A stretch of 64,000 nucleotides of DNA from Dicyema japonicum (lineage: Eukaryota; Dicyemida; Rhombozoa; Dicyemidae), in contig RDEW01000050.1 of NCBI GenBank assembly GCA_011109175.1, positions 150,694 through 214,693 of the forward strand. The letters run 5' to 3'. Below the pieces are notes generated by a model that was given only the letters and a program-made list of their open reading frames with translations, was not told where the DNA came from and ran no database searches. How positions within the stretch are numbered: the stretch's first letter is position 1; the number at the start of each line of letters is the position of its first letter. This document shows, one piece after another, positions 1 through 11,036 of the stretch. The translations under genes and the position numbers were made by a program.

Positions 1-1100
1 TCTATAACAACGGATACCATTTATATTGGTTATTGATTTCTTCAATAATAAAACAAGAAAATATTAATAATAATCGTGGAATATCGCTGTAGCGGCAGAT
101 TTCCCCCTTGAAAACCGTAGAGTTACCCGCAAGATCCAGCATAGTATGGTTAAAGAGGTACTGTTAACCTGTATCAATAAGATTATGGCTAATGCGGTGG
201 AGGCTAAGCCAGTAGGGTCACCGGGTGCTCTCCTAGTGCTTTATATAGTACAGATTACCTATGAGGAGTTGACGTACAAGCCCAGACCACCCAGTAAATG
301 GAGGGAGCAGATCTGTGATTGGCAACCCCATTGTGGACAAAACATTTTGGAAAAGTTATGTCGCGAACGTTTTTTCGTGATGAAACGTGCGATAATTAGA
401 GGTGTGGTCCAAAATTGTGAAGTCTGCTTATTCTCGTCAATTCTAAAACAATCTGATGAGATTTGTCATATTTTTTTAACTCCCCGAATGAAAGATTCCA
501 AGTCGATCTTATCGACTTAAAAAGGTATTTCCTATGGTTTAATTTTGTATATTTAAAAGCTGTAATAATTCATTTTTTGGTTACTCACTGTTATTCACGT
601 GTATTCAAAATTCGCGTTTACAAAAAATTTAAAAAATAAGTTCGGGAGAGAAGTTGCAAAGAGTTTAAAAGAAATTTTTTGTGTCTCTGGTCATGCAACT
701 ATATTCAGTCCGATAACGGAACTGAATTTAAGAATTCAGAAATTACCAAATTTTGCGAAGATTACAATATTATTCAGATCCACGGTCGGCCAAACAATCT
801 CAAGAGTCAGGGGATTGTTGAGAGATTTAATCAGACAACATCAAGAGTATTGTCAGATTAATGGCTAATCAAGTTAACGAGAATTGGACTGAGTACATTC
901 TCGAAGCAGTATACTTGTATAATTTATCATTGCATTCGTCAACTGGTATTTTAAATTATATAAAAGTAAAGATGAAAACTTTTTGGAGATATCGAGGAAT
1001 TCCTGGTTTCAACACAAAGGTACCTTCACAGATAGTCCAATGTGCTGAGGATTATGATCCTGATTCGTCCAATTTTGATGTGGAAGACAGTCATCCAATT
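1..1100 (+). pseudogene. Ty3/gypsy integrase region, decayed
   Basis: This is the integrase part of a Ty3/gypsy LTR retrotransposon pol gene, read in several shifted frames. Around 320-420 is the zinc-binding region (HCGQN...KLCRERFFV...NCEVC, H2C2 type). Around 500-530 a damaged catalytic-core start resembles FQVDLID. At 700-860 come SDNGTEF (second catalytic Asp) and GIVERFNQT (catalytic Glu). Coding then continues at 861-1100 in another frame with the end of the core. Frames change at about 520, 690 and 860, so it is dead. The coding sequence resumes at 3134 after an R2-like insertion. No LTR is visible in the window, and the element probably starts upstream of position 1. The family call is secure; the subfamily is not. 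Confidence 0.8.
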
Positions 1101-3133
1101 TTTTTTTTTTAAACAAAAATTTATTAACAATAAAATATTATTTATTAACTATGGGGGAGAGCGGCTGCTGACATCACGGAGTAAGCGTTTCCGCGAATAA
1201 CTGCGATACCAATTCTTTGCCTCAGCCAGACCGCTTCCCGCACGTCTTTCTTGCGGTGGGCCAATTTTCCCCCGATTTCCTTTAGGAAAGAGGCTGTAAT
1301 ACTTCCAGCCGCACCAGACGTCTCGATTGCTACCGGTACAAAACGGTAGAGGTCTCCAATTTCGCCATATTTTTTAATCTTGATTTTTCGGCCAGATCGG
1401 CTGCCGATCCAGCAGACTGCGCCGAGCTGAGCATCATCGAGTTTGAGAAAGAATCCACAACAGTGCAGTCCCATACGAGCGATTTTCCCTCAGTGAACGG
1501 AAAGATAGTTAACCCATCCGGTCTTTTCCCATCTCCGCGGTCCAATCCCACAGGTTCCATACTGCCGGAAAGCCTGCCGCTTCAAGAGCTCGCAAGACAA
1601 TGTTGTTCATAGCAGCATGGCGGGGTGCTCTGCCCGCACTCCTTTTGCACGAGAGGGTGCAGCCCTTTGGCATCGACGATCCCTCCACAGCGACATTGGT
1701 GTTCGACGCAAACATCAGCTCCCAGGCGTTGTGCGATTCCAATCCGAATACAGTCATCGTCCAATAGGGTCCCCAGGGAGGAAGACGGGAGTGCATCCAG
1801 CCACGCTCCGCTCCCATGGTTGGCGGCGGACACGAGGCATGCAAGACGATGCTGGTTGGCCTCAGACTTTAGCACGTCGAAGATATTCTTGGAGTAAATA
1901 TCATCCCAGTCACGTTGCCTCGAAGGATCGTTCGGCATATCCAAACCAGTTTCACACCATTCGCAACGAGCTTCGTCGAAGACTTTTTCCCAAGAGAGTC
2001 CGGTTGTAATACGTAGGATTTCTTGGACCAAAAGGCTTCCACTTGAGAGCGATGACACATATGCTGGATAGGCGATCTCCAGCGCCGACCTGAGACCCGT
2101 TCCTCCGAGGCGTGTAGGAAGCTTGCATTGGTTCCAACTCGGCGCATCAAACTGGATGTTTAGAAGTAATTCAGCTGATTTTCTCAATGTCCTATCCAGT
2201 GACAGGAGGATGTCACGATGTTTGAAGCAGGGAGAACATCGGAGAGCATATAGGAGTTTGGGCAAGCCGATGCTATTCTTCAAAAGGAAGAACGCTGTAT
2301 GACCATCGAGTAAGGAAAGTTTCTCCGTGACTCTGGAGAGTTCATCCTCTTTTGTTTGTAGATGGCTCCGCAGTTCCTTTTCGTCAAGTGGGCACCCAAG
2401 AAAGTATGTCCGCTCCCTGGGTACGACAGTAATTCCAGGTAATACCGAGTTGAAAGACTCGACCACGTTGATGAAATCACTCTCCGAGTATGTGATATTT
2501 ATTAGCTCCGATTTCTTTATGTTTATCTCAAGTCCGAGGTTTCGTAGTGCTGGCACGGCATGTGACAGAACGTCGTGTACTTTTCTCCACGGCCCTCCAA
2601 TTGTGGCGTCATCGAGATACCAAAGGTTAAGTTGTGTGTTTATAGAGCGGACAATTTCATCGATGGCCAGAGCGAAGAGTAGTGGACCAAGTGGGTCTCC
2701 TTGTTGAACTCCGGTCTCCGAACAGATAATCTTGTCCCCGAAAACCAGTGAAGAATTGTTCCGTAAGCGAGGAAGACAAGTGGAATAAGTTCCGGGGCTC
2801 GTTTGCTTGTAGTTTCGAAAATTTGATCCCTCCTCAATGAATTGAAGGCATTGCAGATGTCCAGCTTGACCCCAATGTGTGGGTTTTGTTCGTCATTCTG
2901 TCCAAAAAAACACCTCGCAGCATGCACTGCCGCCTCGCATCCGTTCCTTACACCAACCCCCAGTTGGAGGGGGGAAAATTCTTCAGATATTCTCGGAGAG
3001 ACAATGCTGCATGCAATTTTCGCTGTCAATCTTCTGAAATAGTTGCCGACTGCGATGGGGCGGACCCCACCTTCAGGTTTTTTGAAGGCCAATAAATGTG
3101 CACTGAAAAGGAGCTCCCTTGCGTCATCCAATT
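1090..3133. repeat. 11-bp target-site duplication around an R2-like insertion
   Basis: The 11-mer gtcatccaatt occurs at 1090-1100, directly before the T-run that is the reverse-strand poly(A) tail, and again at 3123-3133 at the 5' end of the R2-like element. Removing 1101-3133 rejoins the Ty3 integrase reading. The right copy overlaps codons that look like element sequence, so one or two bases at that edge are uncertain. Confidence 0.75.
1101..3122 (-). mobile_element. R2-like non-LTR retrotransposon, 5'-truncated (RT plus restriction-like endonuclease)
   Basis: The reverse strand encodes the RT from the fingers onward. Motifs in order are FKKPEGGVRPIAVG (about 3075), LDICNAFNSL (catalytic Asp, about 2860), a QGDPLGPLLF block (about 2690) and WYLDDATIGG (catalytic YLDD, about 2600). 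The C-terminus has a Cys/His cluster (CVEHQCRCG, LHPL) and then the PD-(D/E)XK-like signature KRPDG...LVWDCT (about 1530-1470). This is the architecture of R2-superclade elements with a restriction-like endonuclease. The reading frame breaks near 2640, 2560 and 1580. The 3' end is an A-rich tail (a T-run at 1099-1112 on the + strand). It inserted into the Ty3 integrase gene, so this family is not confined to rDNA. Further fragments of the family lie at 16150, 30170, 44283, 58073 and 61160. Confidence 0.85.
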
Positions 3134-3426
3134 GTTTTAAAATTTTCATTTATTGATAAATTTAATTTTCAACCTGTGAATAAAGTAGATATTATCGAAG
3201 AATGGATAAAAAGATGTCTGTGCATACTTCAAAATATGAATTTCAGATTGGAAATAAAGTTCAATGGAATATTAAATTATAGGCTAAAATTCTTAAAGAT
3301 TATGGCATTAATCCATCGTTGAATTTGGACAAATTTGAAAGTCCATATTCTGATAAAGTAACTATTAATGAAAAATTATCTAATAATCTTGTTATCGTAG
3401 AACAGGAGGATAGATCAGGATATTAA
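3134..3426 (+). pseudogene. Ty3/gypsy integrase C-terminal continuation
   Basis: After the R2-like insertion the integrase C-terminal region resumes. One frame reads EEWIKKMSVHTSKYEFQIG, a pattern like the GKKYEFQIGDKV segment of gypsy integrases. It then runs through DYGINPSLNLDKFESPY to a stop at about 3425. A single frame break separates this from the frame used before 1100. No LTR is seen downstream; 3427-3754 is AT-rich with no coding signal. Confidence 0.55.
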
Positions 3427-3754
3427 GTTCATAAAAAAAAGACTTAAAAAATAAGATAAATAAAGGAAATTAAATTTTTTAATTAAATATATTGGGTTTT
3501 ATTTCAAAAAAAAATAAAGGAAGACAAGAACTTAATGACATTGATCGAAGAATCTGTAACCGCATTGGGAATTAGTGTCTATCAGGGATGTAGTTTCAAG
3601 CGAGATTTATAATAATGTTCTATCTATGTTTAATTATTTCTTATGATATACTTATTATTTCTCCATTTAAGTTATTTTGTAACTTTTATTAGTAGAAAAT
3701 ATAATTATTTAATTTATTAATTAAAAATATAATAATTAAATTTACTAATTTAAA
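3427..3754. other. AT-rich sequence without a recognisable gene
   Basis: This stretch of poly(A/T)-rich sequence lies between the end of the Ty3 remnant and the start of the jockey cluster. It could include a decayed 3' LTR, but no second copy or terminal inverted dinucleotide pair is visible in the window. Confidence 0.4.
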
Positions 3755-3824
3755 GAACGCTCTAAGCATTCAATGGTATGAGAGGTCTGGAATTCAAAAG
3801 ACTAGTCAACCTGGTATGTTTGGA
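3755..3824 (+). mobile_element. Left piece of an older jockey-type RT, split by later insertions
   Basis: The frame ending RLVNLVC at about 3800-3820 continues without a gap into CLDLSKDFDS at 8766 if everything between the two copies of tatgtttgga (3815 and 7756/8763) is removed. This short stub is therefore the left flank of the older RT copy that was the target of both jockey-A insertions. Confidence 0.5.
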
Positions 3825-3859
3825 AAAAAACTATTTTTTTAAGTTCTCTCGTTGTTGCT

Positions 3860-4834
3860 ATGAGGAATACGAGAATATTTCCAGATAAAGATATATTTAA
3901 AAACTCTGAGAAGGAAGTTAGTGTTACTGCTATCCTACAAGTAAAAAACTCCGATATGGGTGCACTCCGAATATTCAATACTCTATGTAGTATGGATTCT
4001 CTCAAGTGGCTCGAATATCGCGCCGACACACAGGAGAATTTCTCCTGAACTTTAAAACTACAAGTGATTTGGAAGGTTTCCAGAATCAACTAGAAGAAAG
4101 AAAAACTTTTGAAGTTAATGGACATTCATTACAAAAAGCTACGCCGAGACCCTCAGTAGTATGCTTAAAGGTCTTCCGACGTGGATTGAAACCAATGAGT
4201 TGGAAGAATACCTTGGAACGATATTGGGAGAAAAATTTACGGTTGAAAGATTTGAAAAGCAGGGCATCAGACTATCTGTTGCCAAACTTACAATTTCGGA
4301 CAGAAATGAGGCTGAATCTCTTGTAAGATTTGGACTGATAATTGGATATCTGAAGATAAAAGTTGAATGGTTCAATAAACCAGAGATCCAATGTTTTCGT
4401 TGTCAACGGTTTGGTCATATTGCTCGTTTTTGCAAGAATGTTGAAAGATGCCTTGTTTGTTCTGGGCCACATAGAAGATCGCAGTGTCCTGTTACAAACA
4501 ATAATAAGTCGTGTGTGAATTGTGGTTCATCCAGCCACTTTGCCAATTATGGAGGATGCCCCAAGGCTGTTGAAGCTAACATAGCGAAGAAAAACAAAAT
4601 TGACCAAAAAAGGAAAGAATCGAATAGAAAATTATCTCTAAAACGAGAAAATGCCTATAATGGAGAAAGTGAAGTTTCCAATATTGGAACGAATAAGAAA
4701 TTAAGAATGTATGAGCAGACTGGCTGGAATACGACATATAATAAGAAACCTTTTATAAAAGAAACAGTAGAAGCTTCAACACAGACAAGCAGTTTTGATG
4801 AGAGTGACCAGGCGGAACACCTGTTAGAAAAGTG
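3860..4834 (+). pseudogene. Jockey-A ORF1 (gag-like, zinc knuckles), frameshifted
   Basis: This is the nucleic-acid-binding gag-like protein of the element. The first ATG reads MRNTRIFPDK. A frame change near 4040 leads into TGEFLLNFKTTSDLEGF, and a second near 4160 into MLKGLPTWIETNELEEYLG, an RRM-like or PRE_C2HC-type segment. Three CCHC-like knuckles follow: CFRCQRFGHIARFC (about 4393), CLVCSGPHRRSQC (about 4452) and CVNCGSSSHFANYGGC (about 4512). The C-terminus is basic and ends at a TGA at 4833-4835. Knuckle spacing matches jockey-clade gags. The next ORF opens one base before this stop, so translation of ORF2 by frameshift or reinitiation is possible in intact copies. Confidence 0.8.
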
Positions 4835-7607
4835 ACTTTTGGAGTTGCTACACAGACTATCGAGACTCACTCAAACATCTTGTCTGAAAATGAAGAAGTA
4901 GTAGCTTCCAACTCGATTCTTGACAAGTTGGAGAGAAGCATTAAAGATATGACTAGAACAAAAAAGGATTCTAAATTTTTACTAGATTTGGTGGCGCTCT
5001 TAAGAAGAGAGGGCAGTCACCAAAAAAAACCAGAAGTAGTCAGGATAACCCTGATTAATGCCCGTTCTCTTCGGAAACGGGCCTCAGTGCTGGTTGCTCT
5101 AGCCAGCACGATCCAGATGGATGTTCTAATTATAAACGAAACTAAATTGAAGAAAAGACCATTTAAAATTGATGGATACGACTCATTAGATATTTTTTGG
5201 AAGACTGGTTCTTGTGCTGGAACAGGAACTTCAATTTACTACAAAACTTCTTTAAATACAAGACTACCCACGATCAATGAAGAAAATCTTTGTGAACTAG
5301 CAAGCATTCAACTACAAACAACCATGGGATGGATAACTATCGGAGGAATCTATTCTAAAAAACTAAGAGAGTATCCATGGATTGTTGACAAATTTATGGA
5401 AAACAATGAATATCCAATCCTTGTTGGGGACATGAACGCTAAACATACTGACTATGGTTGTGTAGCAACCAATCAAGATGGAAAATGCCTTGTAAAATGG
5501 ATGAAGTCTGGAGAGTTAAAGATTTTAACTTCAGTAGAAATTAATCACTTTGCACCAAGGAGTGGGGACAAGCTCGGAGTTTTTGTGATGCCTCAGAATC
5601 TAAGCAAAATTTGTGAGCACCCATATGTGGAGCAAGATATTGGAAGCGACCATCTTCCACAAACTTTGGAAATAAGGACGGGGCCTATATCTGCTGAAAG
5701 AACTTTTGTTGGCTACAACCTTAATAATGTCAACTGGGTTGATTTCGATTATTTTATACGGGTGAAACTGGGAAATGTCTGTGATCTATTGATCTTGGAC
5801 TCCTCAGATATTGATTACTTGGATGACAAAATTAGGACTTTGATATTGTGTTATTTGGACGAATATGGAAGTAAAAAATTCGTATGCCGCATGGATGCTC
5901 ATCAATGAGCTTAAAAGAAGATTCCCTCCATCGAGAGAAAAAATCACTTGAAAGTAAACTGAAAAGATGTTGGAACATTCCCGACTCGGAAAAGCTAAAG
6001 GTTCAGATCAGCTTAGTGAAAAATGAATTAATGGAAATATTCAAACGAAAACAGGAAAATAAATGGAGAAGAGAATGCTCAAAGATCAATCACAAGAATG
6101 CAGACTTTTGGAAAGTATTCGCGAGATTGAAATCCTCTGATGACAAATGTGATGAAATACACCTAAAATCATCCAATGGTTGTTGTATTTCAAAGGGGAA
6201 ATCCCAGATATTCTACGGCAACAGTTAGCAAAAATTCAAGAAGTAGATCCTGCTTCCATTATTCCATGTGAATTTCGAAGCAATAATCATCACTATGATA
6301 GGATGGTGTCAATGAAGGGTCCTATGTGTACCCTATTTCCCCTGAAGAAGTAAAAATTGCGATTTGTAGCTGCAAGAACAAAACCCCTGGATGGGATTTT
6401 ATCCCAATGAAAATATTCAAGAATGCAAATGCTATGTTAATTGATGCATTAACCATGCTTTATAATGCCTCGTGGAAACTTGCTCACGTTCCATCGACCT
6501 GGAAAAAGTCGATTGTTCGGATGATTGGAAAGAAAGGAAAATCAAGATCTAATCCAGAAAATTATAGACCAATTAGTCTTATTTGTTCAACTTCAAAAAT
6601 TATGGAGAAAATTGTCTTCAATAGATTATCAAAAGTGGTTGAGGAAAACAATTTTCTTGCAAACAATCAGTGGGGGTTCCGTAAAAATAGAGGAACTGAA
6701 GATGCCCGAGAACTTAAGTCAATTCAAGAATCTATAAGTAAGAAAGAATACCTTACTGCAACGTGTTTGGACATATCCAAGGCTTTTGACAGTGTCTGGC
6801 ATGAGGGACTTCTCGAGACATTGTCAAAAGCGAACATTGGAAAGTCGGCCGACATGTAAAGTCGGCGCTCATGTGGATTAGAGACTTCCTTATGGGAAGA
6901 GAGTCTTATATTCGTGTGGGAAATATGCTCTCTAAAAAGATAAAACTAAGTAGAGGTGTTCCACAAGGTTCAATTTTGAGTCCCCTCCTCTTTAACTGTA
7001 TAATGAGCGAGGTGCCAAAACCGGGACACATCAATACCAAAATGATAATTTACGCAGACGACATTCTAATTTTGGACACTAGTATAAATAAATCAATATC
7101 ATGGACAAGAACATTAGCTCATATGTTGAAAATCGAAGATTGGTGTCGGAATAATGGATTGACATTATCAAGAGAAAAAAGTTCTGTAACCTGGATAGCG
7201 AGAAATAGGAAGAATCAATATGTTGATACAGGGAATGTTAAGTTCTCGGAAAACCTGATATACCTTGGAGTATGCATTAACAAAAAAGGATCGTTTAAAG
7301 AGCACATCAAAAATACGAAGAGAGAAAGCTACGGGAATGCTCAAGTCCCTACTCCGCTTTCATTTGTCTCCAGATACTTTTATGTTTGTCTACAAAGCGT
7401 GTATTGAACCTTTCCTAATATATGGATATCAAGGTTGGTTTAAAACAGAGGAGGAATCAGTCTACTAACTAAATTAGAAAAGACAAGAAGGTATGCAATT
7501 AAACTCGCACATGGATTGGATTTAGCATCTGAAATTGATGACGAATACGAAAGAAAAACGAGAAGAATCGCTGATTTATTACATTGCTTGTGGAAACTCG
7601 CATTGTA
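4832..7607 (+). pseudogene. Jockey-A ORF2 (APE endonuclease and reverse transcriptase), frameshifted
   Basis: Endonuclease: ITLINARSL (about 5045), INETKL (metal-binding Glu, about 5135), VGDMNAKHTDYG (about 5425) and GSDHLP (catalytic Asp-His, about 5645). A stop at 5906-5908 ends this frame and the linker follows in another frame (5884-6228). RT: KTPGWDFIPMKIFKN (about 6380), ENYRPISLI, CLDISKAFDSVWH (catalytic Asp, about 6763), RGVPQGSILSPLLF (about 6953) and IYADDILILD (YADD, about 7048). A 17-bp tandem duplication at 6841-6874 breaks the frame between AFDSVWH and the VPQGS block. Another frameshift lies near 7310, after which KACIEPFLIYGYQGWF marks the RT C-terminus. The other copy at 7768-8662 lacks the 17-bp duplication. 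Confidence 0.85.
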
Positions 7608-7767
7608 ATTGGGGCTTTTTACGGAGAAGAGACATACGGTGTCTCTGAGAGTTGCCCCCGATATAGACGACCCAAATCTTGGCTTTCCTCTTTAGTTAAT
7701 GGCTCTTACCTTGTTTAGTTAGTTGGGGTTTTGCGAATAAATCATGTTATCTATCTATGTTTGGATC

Positions 7768-8762
7768 CATATATTAAGAAAGGTTCAATACACGTTTTGT
7801 AGACAAACATAAAAGTATCTGGAGACAAATGAGAGCGGAGTAGGGACCTTAGCATTCCCGTAGCTTTCTCTCTTCGTATTTTGATGTGCTCTTTAAACAA
7901 TCCTTCTTTGTTAATGCATACTCCAAGGTATATCAGGTTTTCCGAGAATTTAACATTCCCTGTATCAACATATTGATTCCTCCTATTTCTCGCTATTCAG
8001 GTTACAGAACTTTTTTCTCTTGATAATGTCAATCCATTATTCCGACACCAATCTTCGATTTTCGACATATGAGCTACTGTTCTTTTCCATGATATTGATT
8101 TATTTATACTAGTGTCCAAAATTAGAATGTCGTCTGCATAAATTATCATTTTGGTATTGATGTGTTCCAGTTTTGGCACCTCGCTCATTATACAGTTGAA
8201 GAGGAGGGGACTCAAAATTGAACCTTGTGGAACACCTCTACTTAGTTTTATTTTTTTAGAGAGCATATTTCCCACACGAATATAAGACTCCCTTCCCATA
8301 AGGAAGTCTCTAATCCACATGAGCGCCGACTTTCCAATGTTCGCCTTTGACAATGTCTCGAGAAGTCCCTCATGCCAGACACTGTCAAAAGCCTTGGATA
8401 TGTCCAAACACGTTGCAGTAAGGTATTCTTTCTTACTTATAGATTCTTGAATTGACTTCCTAAGTTCCCGGATCTTCAGTTCCTCTATTTTTACGGAACC
8501 CCCACTGATTGTTTGCAAGAAAATTGTTTCCTCAACCACTTTTGATAATCTATTGAAGACAATTTTCTTCATAATTTTTGAAGTTAAACAAATAAGACTA
8601 ATTGGTCTATAATTTTCTGGATTAGATCTTGATTTTCCTTTCTTTCCAATCATCCGAACAATCGATATAGACGACCCAAATCTTGGCTTTCCTCTTTAGT
8701 TAATGGCTCTTACCTTGTTTAATTAGTAGGGGGTTTTGCGAATAAATTATGTTATCTATCTG
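7768..8762. mobile_element. Twin-primed (5'-inverted) jockey-A copy
   Basis: About 7765-8662 is the reverse complement of roughly 6511-7427 of copy 1 (RT motifs readable on the - strand: AFDSVWH, VPQGSILSPLLF, YADDILILD). 8663-8762 is the same family's 3' UTR in direct orientation, matching from about 7661 of copy 1 to its end. The segment between 7428 and 7660 of copy 1 is missing. The flanks are tatgtttggatc at 7756-7767 and 8763-8774. Inverted 5' part, direct 3' part, an internal deletion and a target duplication are the signature of twin priming during target-primed reverse transcription. There are short shared bases at both joins (ggatc and cga). Confidence 0.9.
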
Positions 8763-9690
8763 TATGTTTGGATCTGTCCAAGGATTTTGATAGCTTTTGG
8801 CACGAAGCCCTCCTATAGAGGCTAGCAGCTGCTGATATTCAAAAGAAACTTTTCATGTAGATAAAGGATTTCCTAACAGGACGGACTTCCCAAGTACGTG
8901 TTGGATCAAATATGTCAAAAGATATCATACTGAAGAGGGGAGTTCCACAGGGTTCCGTCTTGAGTCCACTTCTGTTCTACGTATTCTTGTCAGACTTCCC
9001 AACTCCACCGATACGAACACCAGATGATATTCTGATCACGGATACATCCGGGAAATCAACTCTCTCGGAAAAAAATCAAGTCATTCATTGAACAATTACA
9101 GGACTGGTGCACCAAGAGAGGGATGAAACTGTCCACTGAGAAGTCCAGCTATTTGAAAGTCAGTCGCCTAAGGAGGCATCATACGCAGCCCTACTCACTT
9201 GTCATTCCAAAAGTAAATTCACTGCGCTACCTCGGGATAGTAATCGACGGGAAAGGTTTTTTCATGGAGGCATTAGACGAAGAAGGAAGAAGGCGCTTCA
9301 AGCACATTTATGTACAAGAAAGTTGTTCGTAAGCTTGGAGACCCTCTTGTTCATCTTCATGAGAATCATTCTTCCAGAGCTGCTATATGGATGCGAAGCA
9401 TGATTTTTCTCTTGTCAAAGAGAAGAATTATGTTACTTATGGAAAAACCAGAAGGTCGGCAATAAAGTTGGCTTTGGGGAAAAAGCTTTTTGATGTTCTC
9501 AGTACCGAAGAAGACAAGATTCTAACACCGGTCAAATATATCGTAGAGAAAAGGATCGATGGGATCCGACGATAGAAGGAGACTAAATGGAGACGGGGTG
9601 CATCGGAATGTCCAGGCCGCATAGCGGACACGTTTAAATATCCCTTAAACTAACTCCTTATTTGTTGAATAAATTAGTTTCGGTTTCTTA
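8763..9690 (+). mobile_element. Older jockey-type RT fragment (right part)
   Basis: It starts exactly at the target repeat with CLDLSKDFDSFWHEALL (the A motif), then RGVPQGSVLSPLLF (about 8938) and a degraded PDDILITD in place of YADD (about 9020). The thumb-like block SLRYLGIVIDGKGFF follows at about 9215. Several in-frame stops are present. An A/T-rich 3' tail (gttgaataaattagtttcgg) ends near 9690. It is more diverged than jockey-A copy 1 and was there first. Confidence 0.75.
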
Positions 9691-11036
9691 GCTGTTGTTC
9701 TTGGGTCTATAAAATTGGTCGCCATAATTTTTTAGTTTAAAATTCTGGTGTGCGCTTGACGCATGGGTGATTATCGACCGATAACCTGAATGCCAACCCT
9801 GTATAAGCTGATGACCAAATTGGTGGCTAATTAGGTCAGGAGCTTTGTAGAACCAAATGGGATTCTTTTCGAGAATCAGTTGGGTACTGTGCGAAATTGT
9901 CAGGGGACAAAAGAGCAAACTTTGATCAACAAGTGCCTTTCTGTGTTTCACAGTAAAACTCAAGAGGGGGATCCTTCAGGGAGATAGCATGTCTAAGCTG
10001 CTCTTTGTTCTATGTTTGGGGCCATTGAGTCGCCTCCTCAAAGACCGGTTTGAGCAAATACCGATTCATTGAGAGAGGGTTTGTTTCAGTACAAATCACC
10101 TTCTTTTTATCGATGACCTGAAGATGTATGCTCGAACAGATTAGGAGTTCTACTCCATGGGGGTCTGTGCTAGGAATTCTTTGATTGCATAGGATTAGAT
10201 TCGAATTATTCAAAGTCTGCGACTAACACGCAAGTATGTAGCGAATTAGTAAGAGTCCTAGAGGAACACGAAGGATATAAGTATCTGGGTGTTACCGAAA
10301 CTCCAAAGACCCTTATAATGCCTGAGACAAAGCGACAAAATACTGAAGGCATTCGTAAAAGAACAATGTTAATGTGTAAGACGTCTCTAAATGCAAGGAA
10401 TTTGTTCCTAGCATTAAATGAGTATGCTGTCTCGCTGCTAATCTACTAAATAGGTGTTGTGGAGTTTGAGCCCAAGGAGTATGATGAGATGGATATTATG
10501 ATCCGTGGAGTACTCAGAGAGAACCATGTGCTGGCAGCCAATAAGGAGAGACTATATTTACCTCGTGATAAATTCGGCCATGGACTGTGTGGAGTAGTCC
10601 AACTAAGTGAGCGTATTCTAATGCGAATGCACGACACCCTGATAGCTGGGTCAAGTGTGTCTGCTAGGAAGCACGCCATAATAACGACCGAGAAAACAGG
10701 GGCAACCCACTTAGGCACTATCAGACCTTTTTTGTCTGCTAAGTATGGTGTTGATGATGGTGGGCTAGTAAATGTGAAGGCGTTGATCGAACTACAATAT
10801 AATAATTTGATGGAAAATTTCAACTTAAAAAGCCTTCATAAGTCTTCTTCAGAGCATTGGACAACCCACATGTCGACCTTAAGTCGTCGACAATATCGAG
10901 GCGCTGTACACGTATATGCAAAACCGCAATATTTTTGGGGTCGATCAACAAATACATTGTCCCCATTGTAAGTCAAGGAGCATATCGGTTGATCATTTAG
11001 CAACTCGGTGCGGATCCATGCTCTGCCACGACTATT
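9691..11036 (+). mobile_element. R4/Dong-like non-LTR RT fragment, 3'-truncated
   Basis: Recognisable blocks are ENQLGTVRNCQGTKEQTLIN (about 9870), RGILQGDSMSKLLFVL (about 9965), LGPLSRLLKDRF, and LLFIDDLKMYART (active-site FIDD-type motif, about 10100). The long open C-terminal part, 10459-10971, contains EFEPKEYDEMDIMIRGVL and RLYLPRDKFGHGLCGVV and then CPHCKSRSISVDHLATRC, a Cys/His cluster. These phrases are typical of the R4/Dong-like group with a C-terminal Cys/His cluster. Stops break the region before 10440. The right end is cut by an RTE-like copy whose poly(A) appears as a T-run at 11034-11040. Confidence 0.75.

Larger units (their letters stand above)
3825..7755 (+). mobile_element. 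Jockey-type non-LTR retrotransposon, nearly full length (jockey-A copy 1)
   Basis: This element of about 3.9 kb is flanked by the direct repeat tatgtttgga (3815-3824 and 7756-7765). It has a roughly 35-nt 5' leader, a gag-like ORF1, an ORF2 with APE endonuclease and RT, and a 3' UTR ending in aataaatcatgttatctatc. Both ORFs carry frameshifts (about 4040, 4160, 5900, 6230, 6855 and 7310), so this copy cannot act alone. Zinc knuckles in ORF1 and the APE-RT order in ORF2 place it in the jockey/I group. The tail atgttatctatct also ends the twin-primed copy at 8663-8762. Confidence 0.85.

Noticed and set aside
1617-2009. Plus-strand open frames over the R2-like element
   Set aside because: They are antisense shadows of the RT/endonuclease coding strand, with no motif of their own.
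1-3426. A complete LTR retrotransposon with two LTRs
   Set aside because: Only integrase sequence is present and no pair of long direct repeats is visible.
10446-10823. Minus-strand open frame of 125 codons
   Set aside because: It mirrors the R4/Dong-like RT on the plus strand, which has clear family phrases.
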